From SXXH01 sp041165735 (lineage in GTDB: Bacteria > Planctomycetota > UBA1135 > GCA-002686595): a stretch of DNA of 48,124 bases. The stretch spans positions 1 to 48,124 of the forward strand of contig JBKDQQ010000194.1 of the NCBI GenBank assembly GCA_046341775.1, given 5' to 3'. The notes beneath the pieces are model-generated. The model saw only the letters and a list, made by a program, of their open reading frames with translations. It searched no databases and was not told where the DNA came from. Every line of letters starts with the position of its first letter. Within the stretch, counting starts at the first letter, position 1. Position numbers and translations under genes: made by a program. Shown here in pieces: positions 41,025 to 48,124 of the stretch.

Positions 41025-42692
41025 TCAGAGCGCGAGCAGGCCCGGGTTCTCGAGCAGGCGCTTCACATGCACGAGGAAGCGCGCGCCGTCCGCGCCGTCG
41101 GCGAGGCGGTGGTCGACGCTGCACGACAGGTTCATGTACTGGCGCACCTCGATCTTGTCGCCTTGCGGCGTCTCGACCACGCCGGGGCGCTTGACGATGC
41201 GGTGCACGCCGAGGATGGCGACATCGGGGAAGTTGATGATCGGCGTCGCCAGCGTGCCGCCGATGTTGCCGGCGTTGCTGATCGAGAAGGTGCTGCCCTT
41301 GAGCTCGTCGGGCTTGACCTTGCCGGCGCGCGTGCGATCGGCGAGGTCGGCGAGCTCGGCGGCGAGCTGCAGGACACCCTTGGCCTGGACTTCCTTGACG
41401 ACCGGCACGATCAGCCCTTGGTCGGTGTCCATCGCGATGCCGAGGTTGACGTAGCCGTAGCGCACGATCTCCTGCGCTGCTTCGTCGAGGTGCGCGTTGA
41501 GCTGCGGGTATTTCGCGAGCCCGAGGGCGACCGCCTTCATGATGAACGGCATGAAGGTGACCTTGACGCCGACTTCGGCGCCCATGGCCTTGGCCTTCTC
41601 GCGCAGCGCGACCAGTTCGGTCACGTCGAGTTCCTCGACGACGGTGAAGTGCGGCGCGGTGTACTTCGAACGCACCATCGCCTCGCTGATCTTCTTGCGC
41701 ACGCCGCGGAACGGCACGCGCGTCTCGCGCTCGCCGGCCGCGAAGGAGACCGGTGCGGGGCTCGGGCGCGCGGGCGCGGCGGAGGCCGGCGCGGCCGCGA
41801 CGGGTGCGGCGACGGACTTCGGCGCGCCGGAGGCCGCGACGGCTTCGATGTCGGCGCGGCGCACGACGCCGTGGCGGCCGGACCCGGTCACGGACGCGAG
41901 GTCGATGCCCAGTTCGCGCGCGAGGCGACGGGCGCTCGGGACGGCCGGGACGCGCGCGTCGCTCGACGACGCGGAGAGCACGGGCGTGGCGCCGGCCATC
42001 GCCGGCGCGGGTGCGACATGCTTCGCGGGCGCGGGCGCGGCGTGGGCGGCCGCGGCGGGCGCATGGTGCGCGACTTGCGCCGGAGCGGCGCCGCCCGCCA
42101 TCTGCAGCGTGAAGATCACGCTGCCCACGGGCACCGTCTGGCCGGCTTGGGCGCGCAGTTCGCCGATGACGCCGGCGGCGGGCGAAGGCACTTCGACCGT
42201 CGCCTTGTCCGTCATCACCTCGACCACGGCCTGGTGCTCCTTCACCGCGTCGCCGGCCTTGACGAGCCACTTGACGATCTCGCCTTCGGCGATGCCTTCG
42301 CCGATGTCCGGCAGCTTGAACTCGAGCAACTTGCCCGCGCCGCCCGCGGCGCTCGGCTGGGCGGGAGCGTGCGCGGCGGCCGGAGCAGCGGCGGGCGCCT
42401 TGCCCGGCGCGGCGTGTCCACCGCCGTGCGACATCATCACGGGCGCGGCGCCCGCGGTCTCGAGCGTGAAGATCACGCTGCCCACGGGCACGGTCTGGCC
42501 CTCCTGCGCGCGCAGCTCGCCGATCGTGCCGGCGGCGGGCGACGGCACTTCGACGGTCGCCTTGTCCGTCATCACCTCGACGACCGCCTGGTGCTCCTTG
42601 ACGGAGTCGCCCGCCTTGACGAGCCACTTGACGATCTCACCCTCGGCGATGCCCTCGCCGATGTCCGGCAGCTTGAAGTCGATCTTGGCCAT
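41025..42692 (-). CDS. 2-oxo acid dehydrogenase E2 (dihydrolipoyl acyltransferase), two lipoyl domains
   Basis: 555 aa core of the complex. Two lipoyl domains (residues 3-80 and 122-199) carry the lipoylated Lys44 and Lys163 in MTDKATVEV. Ala/Pro/His-rich linkers follow each. The peripheral subunit-binding domain is at about 250-285 (PSARRLARELGIDLASVTGSG). The catalytic domain (about 325-555) includes KKISEAMVRSKYTAPHFT, STFSISNAGNIGG and the active-site SVDHRLADGADGARFL. The linker and catalytic sequence resemble branched-chain E2. It starts 33 nt after the E1beta stop, with a CA-rich leader and no Shine-Dalgarno. Confidence 0.95.
   Translation of the reverse strand: MAKIDFKLPDIGEGIAEGEIVKWLVKAGDSVKEHQAVVEVMTDKATVEVPSPAAGTIGELRAQEGQTVPVGSVIFTLETAGAAPVMMSHGGGHAAPGKAPAAAPAAAHAPAQPSAAGGAGKLLEFKLPDIGEGIAEGEIVKWLVKAGDAVKEHQAVVEVMTDKATVEVPSPAAGVIGELRAQAGQTVPVGSVIFTLQMAGGAAPAQVAHHAPAAAAHAAPAPAKHVAPAPAMAGATPVLSASSSDARVPAVPSARRLARELGIDLASVTGSGRHGVVRRADIEAVAASGAPKSVAAPVAAAPASAAPARPSPAPVSFAAGERETRVPFRGVRKKISEAMVRSKYTAPHFTVVEELDVTELVALREKAKAMGAEVGVKVTFMPFIMKAVALGLAKYPQLNAHLDEAAQEIVRYGYVNLGIAMDTDQGLIVPVVKEVQAKGVLQLAAELADLADRTRAGKVKPDELKGSTFSISNAGNIGGTLATPIINFPDVAILGVHRIVKRPGVVETPQGDKIEVRQYMNLSCSVDHRLADGADGARFLVHVKRLLENPGLLAL
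42102..42317 (-). repeat. Lipoyl-domain repeat, copy 2
   Basis: Encodes E2 residues 126-197, which match residues 7-78 at 68 of 72 positions. The DNA copies (offset 357 bp) differ by several synonymous changes as well. Confidence 0.9.
42459..42674 (-). repeat. Lipoyl-domain repeat, copy 1
   Basis: Encodes E2 residues 7-78. The four amino acid differences from copy 2 are Ser/Ala, Thr/Val, Glu/Ala and Glu/Gln. Confidence 0.9.
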
Positions 42693-42725
42693 GTGCGTGT
42701 TCGTGCTCGTGGTGCTCTCTTGCGC

Positions 42726-43700
42726 TCAGTAGTTCCAGACGCGCTCGATGGCGTCGAGGACCCGACGGTCGTCGGGCATGTAGTGGTGCTCGAGCGTGTT
42801 CGGGAAGGGCGTGTCGAAGCCCGCCACGCGCACGATCGGCGCCTCCATCCACTCGATGCAGTTCTCGGCGAGGATCGCGCTGATCTCGCCGCCGAAGCCG
42901 CAGAAGCGCGGCGCCTCGTGGACGACGACGACGCGGCCGGTGCGCTTGGCGGCGTCGATCACGCCGTCCTCGTCGAGCGGCAGCAAGGTGCGCAGGTCGA
43001 CGACGAGGCATTCGATGCCCTTCTCGGCGGCCTGCTCGGCGGCGCGCAACGCCACCGGCACCATCGCGCCGTAGCAGAACACGGTCACGCCGGAGCCTTC
43101 GCGCGCGGTGCGCAGCGTCGAGAGGTCCACCTTGTAGCGGCCCTCCGGCACCTCGCCCTTGACCGAGCGGTAGAGCGCCTTGGGCTCGAGGAACAGCACC
43201 GGGTCGGGATCGTCGATCGACGCGAGCAGCAGGCCCTTGGCGTCGTGCGGCGTGCTCGGGATGACGACCTTCAGGCCCGGCGTGTGGCAGAAGTACGCCT
43301 CGCCCGACTGGCTGTGGTACAGGCCGCCGCGGATGCCGCCACCGTAGGGCGTGCGGATGACCATCGGGCAGGTGTACTGGCCGCCTGAGCGGTAGCGCAG
43401 CTTGGCGGCCTCGCTGACGATCTGGTCGAAGGCCGGGAAGATGAAGTCCTGGAACTGGATCTCGGCCACGGGCTTGAGGCCGTTCACGGCCATGCCGATG
43501 GCGGTGCCGACGATGCCGTCCTCGGACAACGGCGTGTCGAAGCAGCGCTTGTCGCCGAACTCCTTCGTGAGCCCGTCGGTGGCGAGGAACACGCCGCCCT
43601 TCGGTCCCACGTCCTCGCCGAAGACGAGGACGTTCGGATCGTCGCGCATCGCGGTCTTGAGGGCGTCGTTGACGGCCTGGATGAGGGTGAGCGTCGCCAT
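42726..43700 (-). CDS. 2-oxo acid dehydrogenase E1 beta subunit
   Basis: 324 aa, normal length. Pairs with E1alpha to decarboxylate the 2-oxo acid with thiamin diphosphate. Motifs: VFGEDVGPKGGVF, DTPLSEDGIVGTAIGMA (catalytic Glu region), PMVIRTPYGGGIRGG, HSQSGEAYFCHTPGLKVV and DLRTLLPLDEDGV. The C-terminal domain with APRFCGFGGEI and TPFPNTLEH is typical. It lies 33 nt after the first E1alpha and 33 nt before E2. It is the only E1beta in the operon although there are two E1alpha genes, so both may share it. Confidence 0.95.
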   Translation of the reverse strand: MATLTLIQAVNDALKTAMRDDPNVLVFGEDVGPKGGVFLATDGLTKEFGDKRCFDTPLSEDGIVGTAIGMAVNGLKPVAEIQFQDFIFPAFDQIVSEAAKLRYRSGGQYTCPMVIRTPYGGGIRGGLYHSQSGEAYFCHTPGLKVVIPSTPHDAKGLLLASIDDPDPVLFLEPKALYRSVKGEVPEGRYKVDLSTLRTAREGSGVTVFCYGAMVPVALRAAEQAAEKGIECLVVDLRTLLPLDEDGVIDAAKRTGRVVVVHEAPRFCGFGGEISAILAENCIEWMEAPIVRVAGFDTPFPNTLEHHYMPDDRRVLDAIERVWNY

Positions 43701-43733
43701 GTCGTTGTTCGTGCGGGGTTGGTGCAGGCCGGA

Positions 43734-44852
43734 TCAGAGCGGGAAGGCGCCGCCGCCGGCGGCCGCGTCGCCCTTGCGGGCCGCGAGGTCGAAGGCCGCT
43801 TGTCCCTGGCGGCGGATGTGCGGCGGGACCGACTCGTACACGTCGCTGAAGATCGTCTCCAGCGCCGGGGGCGGCGTGGCTTCCGCGATCTTCACCGCGT
43901 CGCCCACCTCGTCCATGCACTCGGCGTAGATCTTGTCGCGCAGCGGAGCCTTCCAGAGCTTCTTCTTCGCGAGGTATCGCTCGAAGCGCGCCACGGGATC
44001 CTTCTTCTCCCACTCCAGGAGGAGCTTCTTCGGCACGTACTTGGTCGGGTCGTCCGAGGTGGAGTGGCCGCCCATGCGGAAGGTGTAGGCCTCGACCAGG
44101 GTCGGTCCGCCGCCCTTGCGCGCGCGCTCGAGCGCGTCGAGCACGACCTGGCGCACCGCCAGCACGTCGTTGCCGTCGACGAGCACGCCGGGCATGCCGT
44201 ACGCCTGCGCCTTGATCGCGTAGTTCTCCGACGCGGTCTGCGAAGCGCTCGGGCAGGAGATGGCCCACTGGTTGTTCTGGCACAGGAACACGACCGGCGA
44301 CTTCCACACGCCGGCGAAGTTCAGGCCCGAATGGAAGCCCAGCGACGAAGTGCCGCCGTCCCCGAAGCTCGCCAGCACGGCGTGCTTCTCCTTGCGGTGC
44401 TGCATCGCGTGGGCCGCGCCGACCGCCTGCACGATGTGCGTGCCGATGGGCGAGCTGATCGAGAAGAACTTGATCGGCTCCTTGAAGGTGAAGTGCACCG
44501 GCATCTGTCGGCCCTTGGCGCCGTCCGCGCCGTTGCCGTACATCGTGTGCATCATCTCCGTCGGCGTGACGCCGTGGTACAGCGCCATCCCGAAGTCGCG
44601 GTAGCTCGGGAAGATCCAGTCGGTCTTCCTCAACGCCGCCGCGGCGCCCACCTGGGTGGCCTCGACGCCGCGGTTGGGGATGGAGAAGCCGATGCGCCCG
44701 GAGCGCTGCAGCTTCATGCACACCTCGTCGAAGGCGCGCACGCGCAGCATCGTGCGGTAGATGTGGAGCAGCTCGTCGGGCGCGAGCTTGGGGTCCTTGC
44801 CCTTCACTGCGCCATCGGGCTTGATCAGCGAGTACATCTCGGTCGCGGTCAC
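43734..44852 (-). CDS. 2-oxo acid dehydrogenase E1 alpha subunit, first copy
   Basis: 372 aa from a GTG at 44852 that overlaps the lipA stop by 4 nt (GTGA); an ATG five codons later (MYSLIKPDG) is the alternative. Thiamin diphosphate motif GDGGTSSLGFHSGLNFAGVW followed by QNNQWAIS, active-site SYRDFG and MPVH, and the branched-chain-type loop GHSTSDDPTKY. These favour a branched-chain 2-oxo acid dehydrogenase, though pyruvate cannot be excluded. It starts the E1alpha-E1beta-E2-E1alpha run. The overlap suggests its translation is coupled to lipoyl synthase. Confidence 0.94.
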   Translation of the reverse strand: MTATEMYSLIKPDGAVKGKDPKLAPDELLHIYRTMLRVRAFDEVCMKLQRSGRIGFSIPNRGVEATQVGAAAALRKTDWIFPSYRDFGMALYHGVTPTEMMHTMYGNGADGAKGRQMPVHFTFKEPIKFFSISSPIGTHIVQAVGAAHAMQHRKEKHAVLASFGDGGTSSLGFHSGLNFAGVWKSPVVFLCQNNQWAISCPSASQTASENYAIKAQAYGMPGVLVDGNDVLAVRQVVLDALERARKGGGPTLVEAYTFRMGGHSTSDDPTKYVPKKLLLEWEKKDPVARFERYLAKKKLWKAPLRDKIYAECMDEVGDAVKIAEATPPPALETIFSDVYESVPPHIRRQGQAAFDLAARKGDAAAGGGAFPL

Positions 44853-45835
44853 GATGCGTTGCCTCCGTCGGCGGACTTCCTCGACGCGCGGCGCTCGTGG
44901 ACGAGACGCGCGGCGTAGTACTCGCCCGCCTTGTAGCTGGATCGCACGAGCGGCCCCGCGGCGACCTGCAGGAAGCCCAGGCCGCGGGCGTGCCGTTCGA
45001 GTTCGAGGAAGCGCTCGGGCGTCACGTACTCGCGCACCGGCGCATGGCGCTTGGTGGGCCGCAGGTACTGGCCGAGCGTGAGGAAGTCGACGCCCGCCTC
45101 GCGCAGCAGCCGCAGCGCCTCGAGCGTCTCCTCGGCGGTCTCGCCGAGGCCGAGCATCAAGGAGCTCTTCGTGAAGCAATCGGGATGCAGGCGCTTGGCG
45201 CCGCGCAGCGTCTGCAGCGAACGCTCGAAGCTGCAGCGGGGATCGCGGATCTTGCGTTGCAGGCGCGCCACGACCTCGACGTTGTGCGCCAGCACGTCCG
45301 GCCGCGCCTCCATCAAGGTCGCCAAGTCCTCGCCCTGGTAGTCGGGGATCAGCGTCTCGACCACGGTGCGCGCGCTGCGCGAGCGGATCTCCTTGATGCA
45401 GGCCGCGTAGTGGCCAGAGCCCCCGTCCGGCAGGTCGTCGCGGTCGACCGAGGTGATCACCACGTAGCCGAGGTTCATCCCCGCCACGGCGATGCCCACG
45501 TGCTCCGGCTCCTTGGGATCGGGCGGGGCGGCCTTGTCGACCGTCTTGACGGCGCAGAACCGGCAACGGCGCGTGCACTCGTCGCCCAGCACCATGAGCG
45601 TCATGGTGGCGTGGTCGCCCTTCCAGCACTCGCCGATGTTGGGGCAGCGCGCCTCCTCGCACACCGTGTGGAGCTTCAGCTCGCGCGCCAAGGTCTTCAG
45701 CCGCGCATACCCCTCCCCCCCCGGCAGCGGCACCTTCAGCCACGAGGGCTTGGGCAGGGACCCGTCGGGGCGACGCGCGGGCGCATGGTCCGGCTCGGTG
45801 CCGGGCGCGGTCTCTCGGGGGGTGGCGCGGTCCAT
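44849..45835 (-). CDS. lipA: Lipoyl synthase LipA
   Basis: Radical SAM enzyme that inserts two sulfurs into octanoyl-lipoyl domains. 328 aa from ATG 45835; a longer frame to 46093 encodes an implausible Arg/Leu-rich stretch and is rejected. Auxiliary cluster motif CEEARCPNIGEC (C-x4-C-x5-C), radical SAM motif CTRRCRFC (C-x3-C-x2-C), GLGET, and the C-terminal RSSY segment that supplies the Ser ligand to the auxiliary cluster. All essential residues are present. It is followed directly (4-nt overlap) by E1alpha of the complex it helps to activate. lipB is coupled to lpdA 11 kb away. Confidence 0.96.
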   Translation of the reverse strand: MDRATPRETAPGTEPDHAPARRPDGSLPKPSWLKVPLPGGEGYARLKTLARELKLHTVCEEARCPNIGECWKGDHATMTLMVLGDECTRRCRFCAVKTVDKAAPPDPKEPEHVGIAVAGMNLGYVVITSVDRDDLPDGGSGHYAACIKEIRSRSARTVVETLIPDYQGEDLATLMEARPDVLAHNVEVVARLQRKIRDPRCSFERSLQTLRGAKRLHPDCFTKSSLMLGLGETAEETLEALRLLREAGVDFLTLGQYLRPTKRHAPVREYVTPERFLELERHARGLGFLQVAAGPLVRSSYKAGEYYAARLVHERRASRKSADGGNAS

Positions 45836-46090
45836 GGACGGGTCGGGATTTTGGCCGGCAAGGGTACCAAATCCCGCCCCAACTCCGCGGACTTGGACAG
45901 GGCGGCACGGCCCCGCAACTGGGGGATTCGAGCCATGGCGCGAGCGCACGACGAACAGCGCTGGCAAGGACTGGGTGAAAAGCGCCTTCGGGATCAGCCT
46001 CCCCAGTCCGAGGAGGAGCCGGATGAGGCGCGGAAAGAGCGCCCGTCGGCGACCCATCGCGCGTCGCGAGCCGCGCCACCTCCGGCGCAA

Positions 46091-46119
46091 CAAATGACAT
46101 CAAATGACATTCAAATGAC
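46091..46119. promoter_or_regulatory. Direct-repeat element CAAATGACAT x2.8 upstream of lipA
   Basis: CAAATGACAT at 46091-46100 and 46101-46110, then T and CAAATGAC at 46112-46119. It is AT-rich against a GC-rich background. A pitch of 10-11 bp places the copies on one helix face, as for a regulator site. It lies 255 bp upstream of lipA. Confidence 0.45.
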
Positions 46120-46169
46120 GCTCAAGTTGCATCCAAAGACCGAGTCCGCCACAGGCACCCAATCGGAAA

Positions 46170-46198
46170 GACCCCGTGCGGCGCATCCGCACGGGGTC
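46170..46198 (-). terminator. Terminator of the second S8 protease gene
   Basis: Perfect 12-bp stem GACCCCGTGCGG/CCGCACGGGGTC with a 5-nt loop, 31 nt past the stop. On the minus strand it is followed by TTTCC, the same kind of short T run seen after the cytochrome gene's terminator. Confidence 0.75.
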
Positions 46199-46229
46199 CC
46201 CCTCCACTGCCTCTGGGCCGTTCAGAGCC

Positions 46230-47627
46230 TCAGAAGTTCGACATGTTCAGGCGCCCATTCATCAAGACCTTGCCGGTCAAGGACGGGGTGGCGATGCGGT
46301 GCAGGAAGATGAACCCGCGCGTGGTGGAGGCACTGTGCGTCGGATTGCGCACCCGCCACAGAGCCACGGCTCCGGTCACGAAGGGCGCCGCCATCGAGGT
46401 GCCGGACCACGAACCGTAGCGGTTCTGCGGCAGGGTCGAGCGGATGGCGGTGCCGGGCGCGCCCAGGTCGACCGCGATGGGGCCGAAGTTCGAGTCCGTC
46501 GCCAGCGCGCCCGTGCTGGTGATGTTCGCCACCGTGATGATGTTCGTCGGGCTGTAGGCGGCCGGGTAGTAGGGCGCGACATCGATGTTGTCGCCGATGC
46601 GGTCGGGTCCCCCGTTGCCCGCCGCGACCACGACGAGGATGTCGGCCATGCGCGCGCGGTTGATGGCATCGAGCTCGGCCTGCACGAAGCCCTCGTGGCC
46701 CAAGGACATGTTGATGGCCGCCAGTTGGATGCCATGGCGAGTCTTGAGGTCGACGAGGTAGTCGAGGGCCAGCACGGCGTTGCTCACGAAGCCGGTGCCG
46801 TTGTCGAGCACCTTGGCGGAGATCAGCTTGACGTTCCAGCACACGCCCGCGCCCCCGACACCGTTGCCGCCGCGCGCGCCGATGATCCCGGCGACGTGGG
46901 TGCCATGGGAGTCGCGGTTGGGATCGGTGGCGCTGCCGTCGTACACGGTGCGGTTGCCGAAGTGGAAGTCCCATCCGTTGCGATCGTCGATCCGGCCGTT
47001 GCCGTCGTTGTCGATGCCGTCGATGGCGTCGCGCGGGTTCTGCCAGATGTTGGGCGCCAGGTCGGGGTGGTTGATGTCGATGCCCTCGTCGATCACGCCC
47101 ACGTGGACGGTCGTCGAGCCGGTCAGGCCGCTGGCCCACGCCTCGGCGGCCTGGCTGCCGTATTGGTTGGCGGGCGTCGACAGGTCGCCGTACAGGCCCC
47201 AGGTCTGGCCGCCGACGAAGGACGGGTCGTTCGACACGGCCGCGCTGCGGATCACGACGTCGAAGTCGACGGCGCGCACGCCCGGCAGGCGGCGCAAGTT
47301 CGCCGCCATCGCGTCGAGGTCGGCGCCGAGCGGCAACTCGAAGGCCTCGAGGTCGCCGTAGCCGAAGGTGCGCATCGCGGGCGTCGTCAGGTCGCGCGTC
47401 TCGGCGGCGCCGGCCGCGGAGCGCGCGGCGAGCTTGTGGGTCTCGCCGGCGTCGGGGCGCCAACTGACGAGCAAGGTGCGCGGAGCGCGCCAACCGGCGA
47501 TCGGCGGCGTGCTCGCGTCGGCGGCGAGCGGAGCGGCGACGGCGTCGAAGCGCTCCTGCGCATGCGCGCCGAGGGCGCAGAGCGGGAGCAGGCAGATGGA
47601 CAGGAGCGAGTGGAGTTGGATCTTCAT
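46230..47627 (-). CDS. Subtilisin-type (S8) serine protease, secreted
   Basis: 465 aa from ATG 47627, giving the signal peptide MKIQLHSLLSICLLPLCALGAHA. A propeptide-like region (about 30-140: LLVSWRPDAGET, LPLGADLDAMAANLRRLPGV) precedes the protease domain. Catalytic Asp180 (VGVIDEGIDINHPDL), His244 (DSHGTHVAG), oxyanion Asn in VAAGNGG, Ser411 (GTSMAAPFVTG). Asp-rich loop DGIDNDGNGRIDDRNG looks like a Ca2+-binding site. It ends soon after the catalytic domain, with no sorting domain. It differs from the larger lipoprotein S8 protease in the window and is probably fully secreted or periplasmic. Confidence 0.95.
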   Translation of the reverse strand: MKIQLHSLLSICLLPLCALGAHAQERFDAVAAPLAADASTPPIAGWRAPRTLLVSWRPDAGETHKLAARSAAGAAETRDLTTPAMRTFGYGDLEAFELPLGADLDAMAANLRRLPGVRAVDFDVVIRSAAVSNDPSFVGGQTWGLYGDLSTPANQYGSQAAEAWASGLTGSTTVHVGVIDEGIDINHPDLAPNIWQNPRDAIDGIDNDGNGRIDDRNGWDFHFGNRTVYDGSATDPNRDSHGTHVAGIIGARGGNGVGGAGVCWNVKLISAKVLDNGTGFVSNAVLALDYLVDLKTRHGIQLAAINMSLGHEGFVQAELDAINRARMADILVVVAAGNGGPDRIGDNIDVAPYYPAAYSPTNIITVANITSTGALATDSNFGPIAVDLGAPGTAIRSTLPQNRYGSWSGTSMAAPFVTGAVALWRVRNPTHSASTTRGFIFLHRIATPSLTGKVLMNGRLNMSNF

Positions 47628-47856
47628 GGGAGGTTCCTTCGGTGGTGGGAGTTGGATGCGAGGTTCCGCTGCGGAGCTCGCATCCATGTACACGCTGCGG
47701 GCACGCGTCATCCGTCAAGAATTCCGGACAACGCTCCGGATCTGGCGCGGGCGAGGCGCATCCAACCGGACAGGTGACGCCTGATCGGATGCGCTTCGTC
47801 TCCGTAGACAAGCGCGAACACGATCGACCTTGGTTGAATCCGTGAAATCCCCGCGC

Positions 47857-47899
47857 AGCTCCACGCGAAGGTCGAAGCGAAGCTCCACGCGATGGTCGA
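47857..47899. repeat. Two-copy 19-bp direct repeat
   Basis: AGCTCCACGCGAAGGTCGA at 47857-47875 and AGCTCCACGCGATGGTCGA at 47881-47899: one mismatch, 24-bp pitch. Function unknown. Confidence 0.7.
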
Positions 47900-47983
47900 C
47901 GACTCGACACTGGCGGCGACGGCCAGTCACTGCTGCGCGCTACCGTCGCACCGCGACGGCGCCAGGTGCCCTGGACGAAGCTC

Positions 47984-48020
47984 GGCCGGGCCGGTGGACT
48001 CGTGGTCCACCGGCCCGGCC
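47984..48020 (-). terminator. Strong 16-bp hairpin after the gene at the right edge
   Basis: Perfect stem GGCCGGGCCGGTGGAC/GTCCACCGGCCCGGCC with loop TCGTG, 55 nt past the stop at 48076 on the minus strand. Confidence 0.65.
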
Positions 48021-48075
48021 ATCGCCCATCCTCCTCGCCGGCGGCGGCGCCGCGCGGCTCGTCGGACGCGCGCTC

Positions 48076-48124
48076 TCACAGGGCGCGGAACAGCACCCCG
48101 CGGATGTCGAGCACGCCTTGCACC
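48076..48124 (-). CDS. C-terminal fragment of a gene cut by the window edge
   Basis: Reading the minus strand from the edge gives VQGVLDIRGVLFRAL then TGA at 48076-48078. Only 15 residues are inside the window. The segment vaguely recalls the strand near the end of CheW-type domains, but this is too short to name. A strong hairpin 55 nt downstream supports a real gene end here. Confidence 0.45.
   Translation of the reverse strand, partial: VQGVLDIRGVLFRAL

Larger units (their letters stand above)
45836..46229. other. Gap upstream of lipA; probable promoter region
   Basis: 394 bp on the minus-strand path between the S8 protease stop and the lipA start. It holds the S8 terminator (46170-46198) and a CAAATGACAT repeat element (46091-46119). 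No convincing gene is visible. The lipA operon promoter should lie here, but no clear -35/-10 pair could be fixed. Confidence 0.5.
47628..48075. other. Gap upstream of the S8 protease
   Basis: About 450 bp without a convincing gene. It contains a pair of 19-bp near-identical repeats (47857-47899) and a 16-bp-stem hairpin (47984-48020). It should also hold the S8 promoter. Confidence 0.5.

Noticed and set aside
45836..46093. 86-residue N-terminal extension of LipA
   Set aside because: Arg/Leu-rich, no family similarity; the family N-terminus fits ATG 45835.
1..48124. CRISPR arrays, insertion sequences, prophage or integrase
   Set aside because: No regularly spaced repeats, transposase or phage-like proteins were found anywhere. 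The only repeats are the short ones listed.

Overview
The window is 48 kb of very GC-rich DNA with dense genes, usually high-GC third codon positions and few clear Shine-Dalgarno sites. A TonB-dependent receptor and many exported proteins and lipoproteins point to a diderm bacterium. Secreted peptidases, Lamin-tail/FN3 and propeller proteins, a cytochrome b562-like protein and lineage-specific exported paralogs would suit Planctomycetota or a similar high-GC phylum. No 16S rRNA or other decisive marker is present, so the phylum is a guess. No CRISPR array, insertion sequence, phage region or integrase was seen; this looks like ordinary chromosome.

Layout. 1-2.4 kb: 5'-truncated tRNA-Lys(CTT), then a TonB receptor. 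2.5-5.3 kb: SDR and Rid-family genes divergent from an old-yellow-enzyme-type oxidoreductase. 5.4-9.6 kb: three exported proteins that look like divergent paralogs, and a Cys-rich exported protein. 9.6-13.1 kb: PHA-system protein, CstA-type transporter, DAACS symporter. 13.2-17.0 kb: probable operon APC permease/USP fusion - TerC - tandem USP. 17.6-22.6 kb: secreted M14 metallopeptidase, M20 dipeptidase, DUF4126 membrane protein. 22.6-26.9 kb: signalling operon of an Hpt protein and two adjacent HDOD-REC-GGDEF proteins. 27.2-32.8 kb: S46 dipeptidyl peptidase, PrcB-like lipoprotein, S8 lipoprotein protease. 32.9-34.9 kb: lpdA and lipB overlapping by 4 nt. 35.1-39.7 kb: predicted seven-bladed propeller, zinc-ribbon membrane protein, cytochrome b562-like protein, exported metallo-beta-lactamase/FN3/Lamin-tail protein. 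39.9-45.8 kb: lipA and a 2-oxo acid dehydrogenase operon (E1alpha-E1beta-E2-second E1alpha). 46.2-47.6 kb: second S8 protease. The right edge cuts the last codons of another minus-strand gene.

How the genes fit together. Five peptidases (M14, M20, S46 and two S8) plus CstA and DAACS transporters suggest a protein- or peptide-consuming heterotroph. The 2-oxo acid dehydrogenase (probably branched-chain), its E3 and both lipoylation enzymes (LipA, LipB) lie in two nearby loci. In both loci a lipoylation gene overlaps a dehydrogenase-component gene by a GTGA junction. The most unusual items are the two E1alpha subunits in one operon, one with a histone-like basic tail; the exported paralog family; the Hpt/HDOD-REC-GGDEF operon; and the APC-USP/TerC/USP operon.
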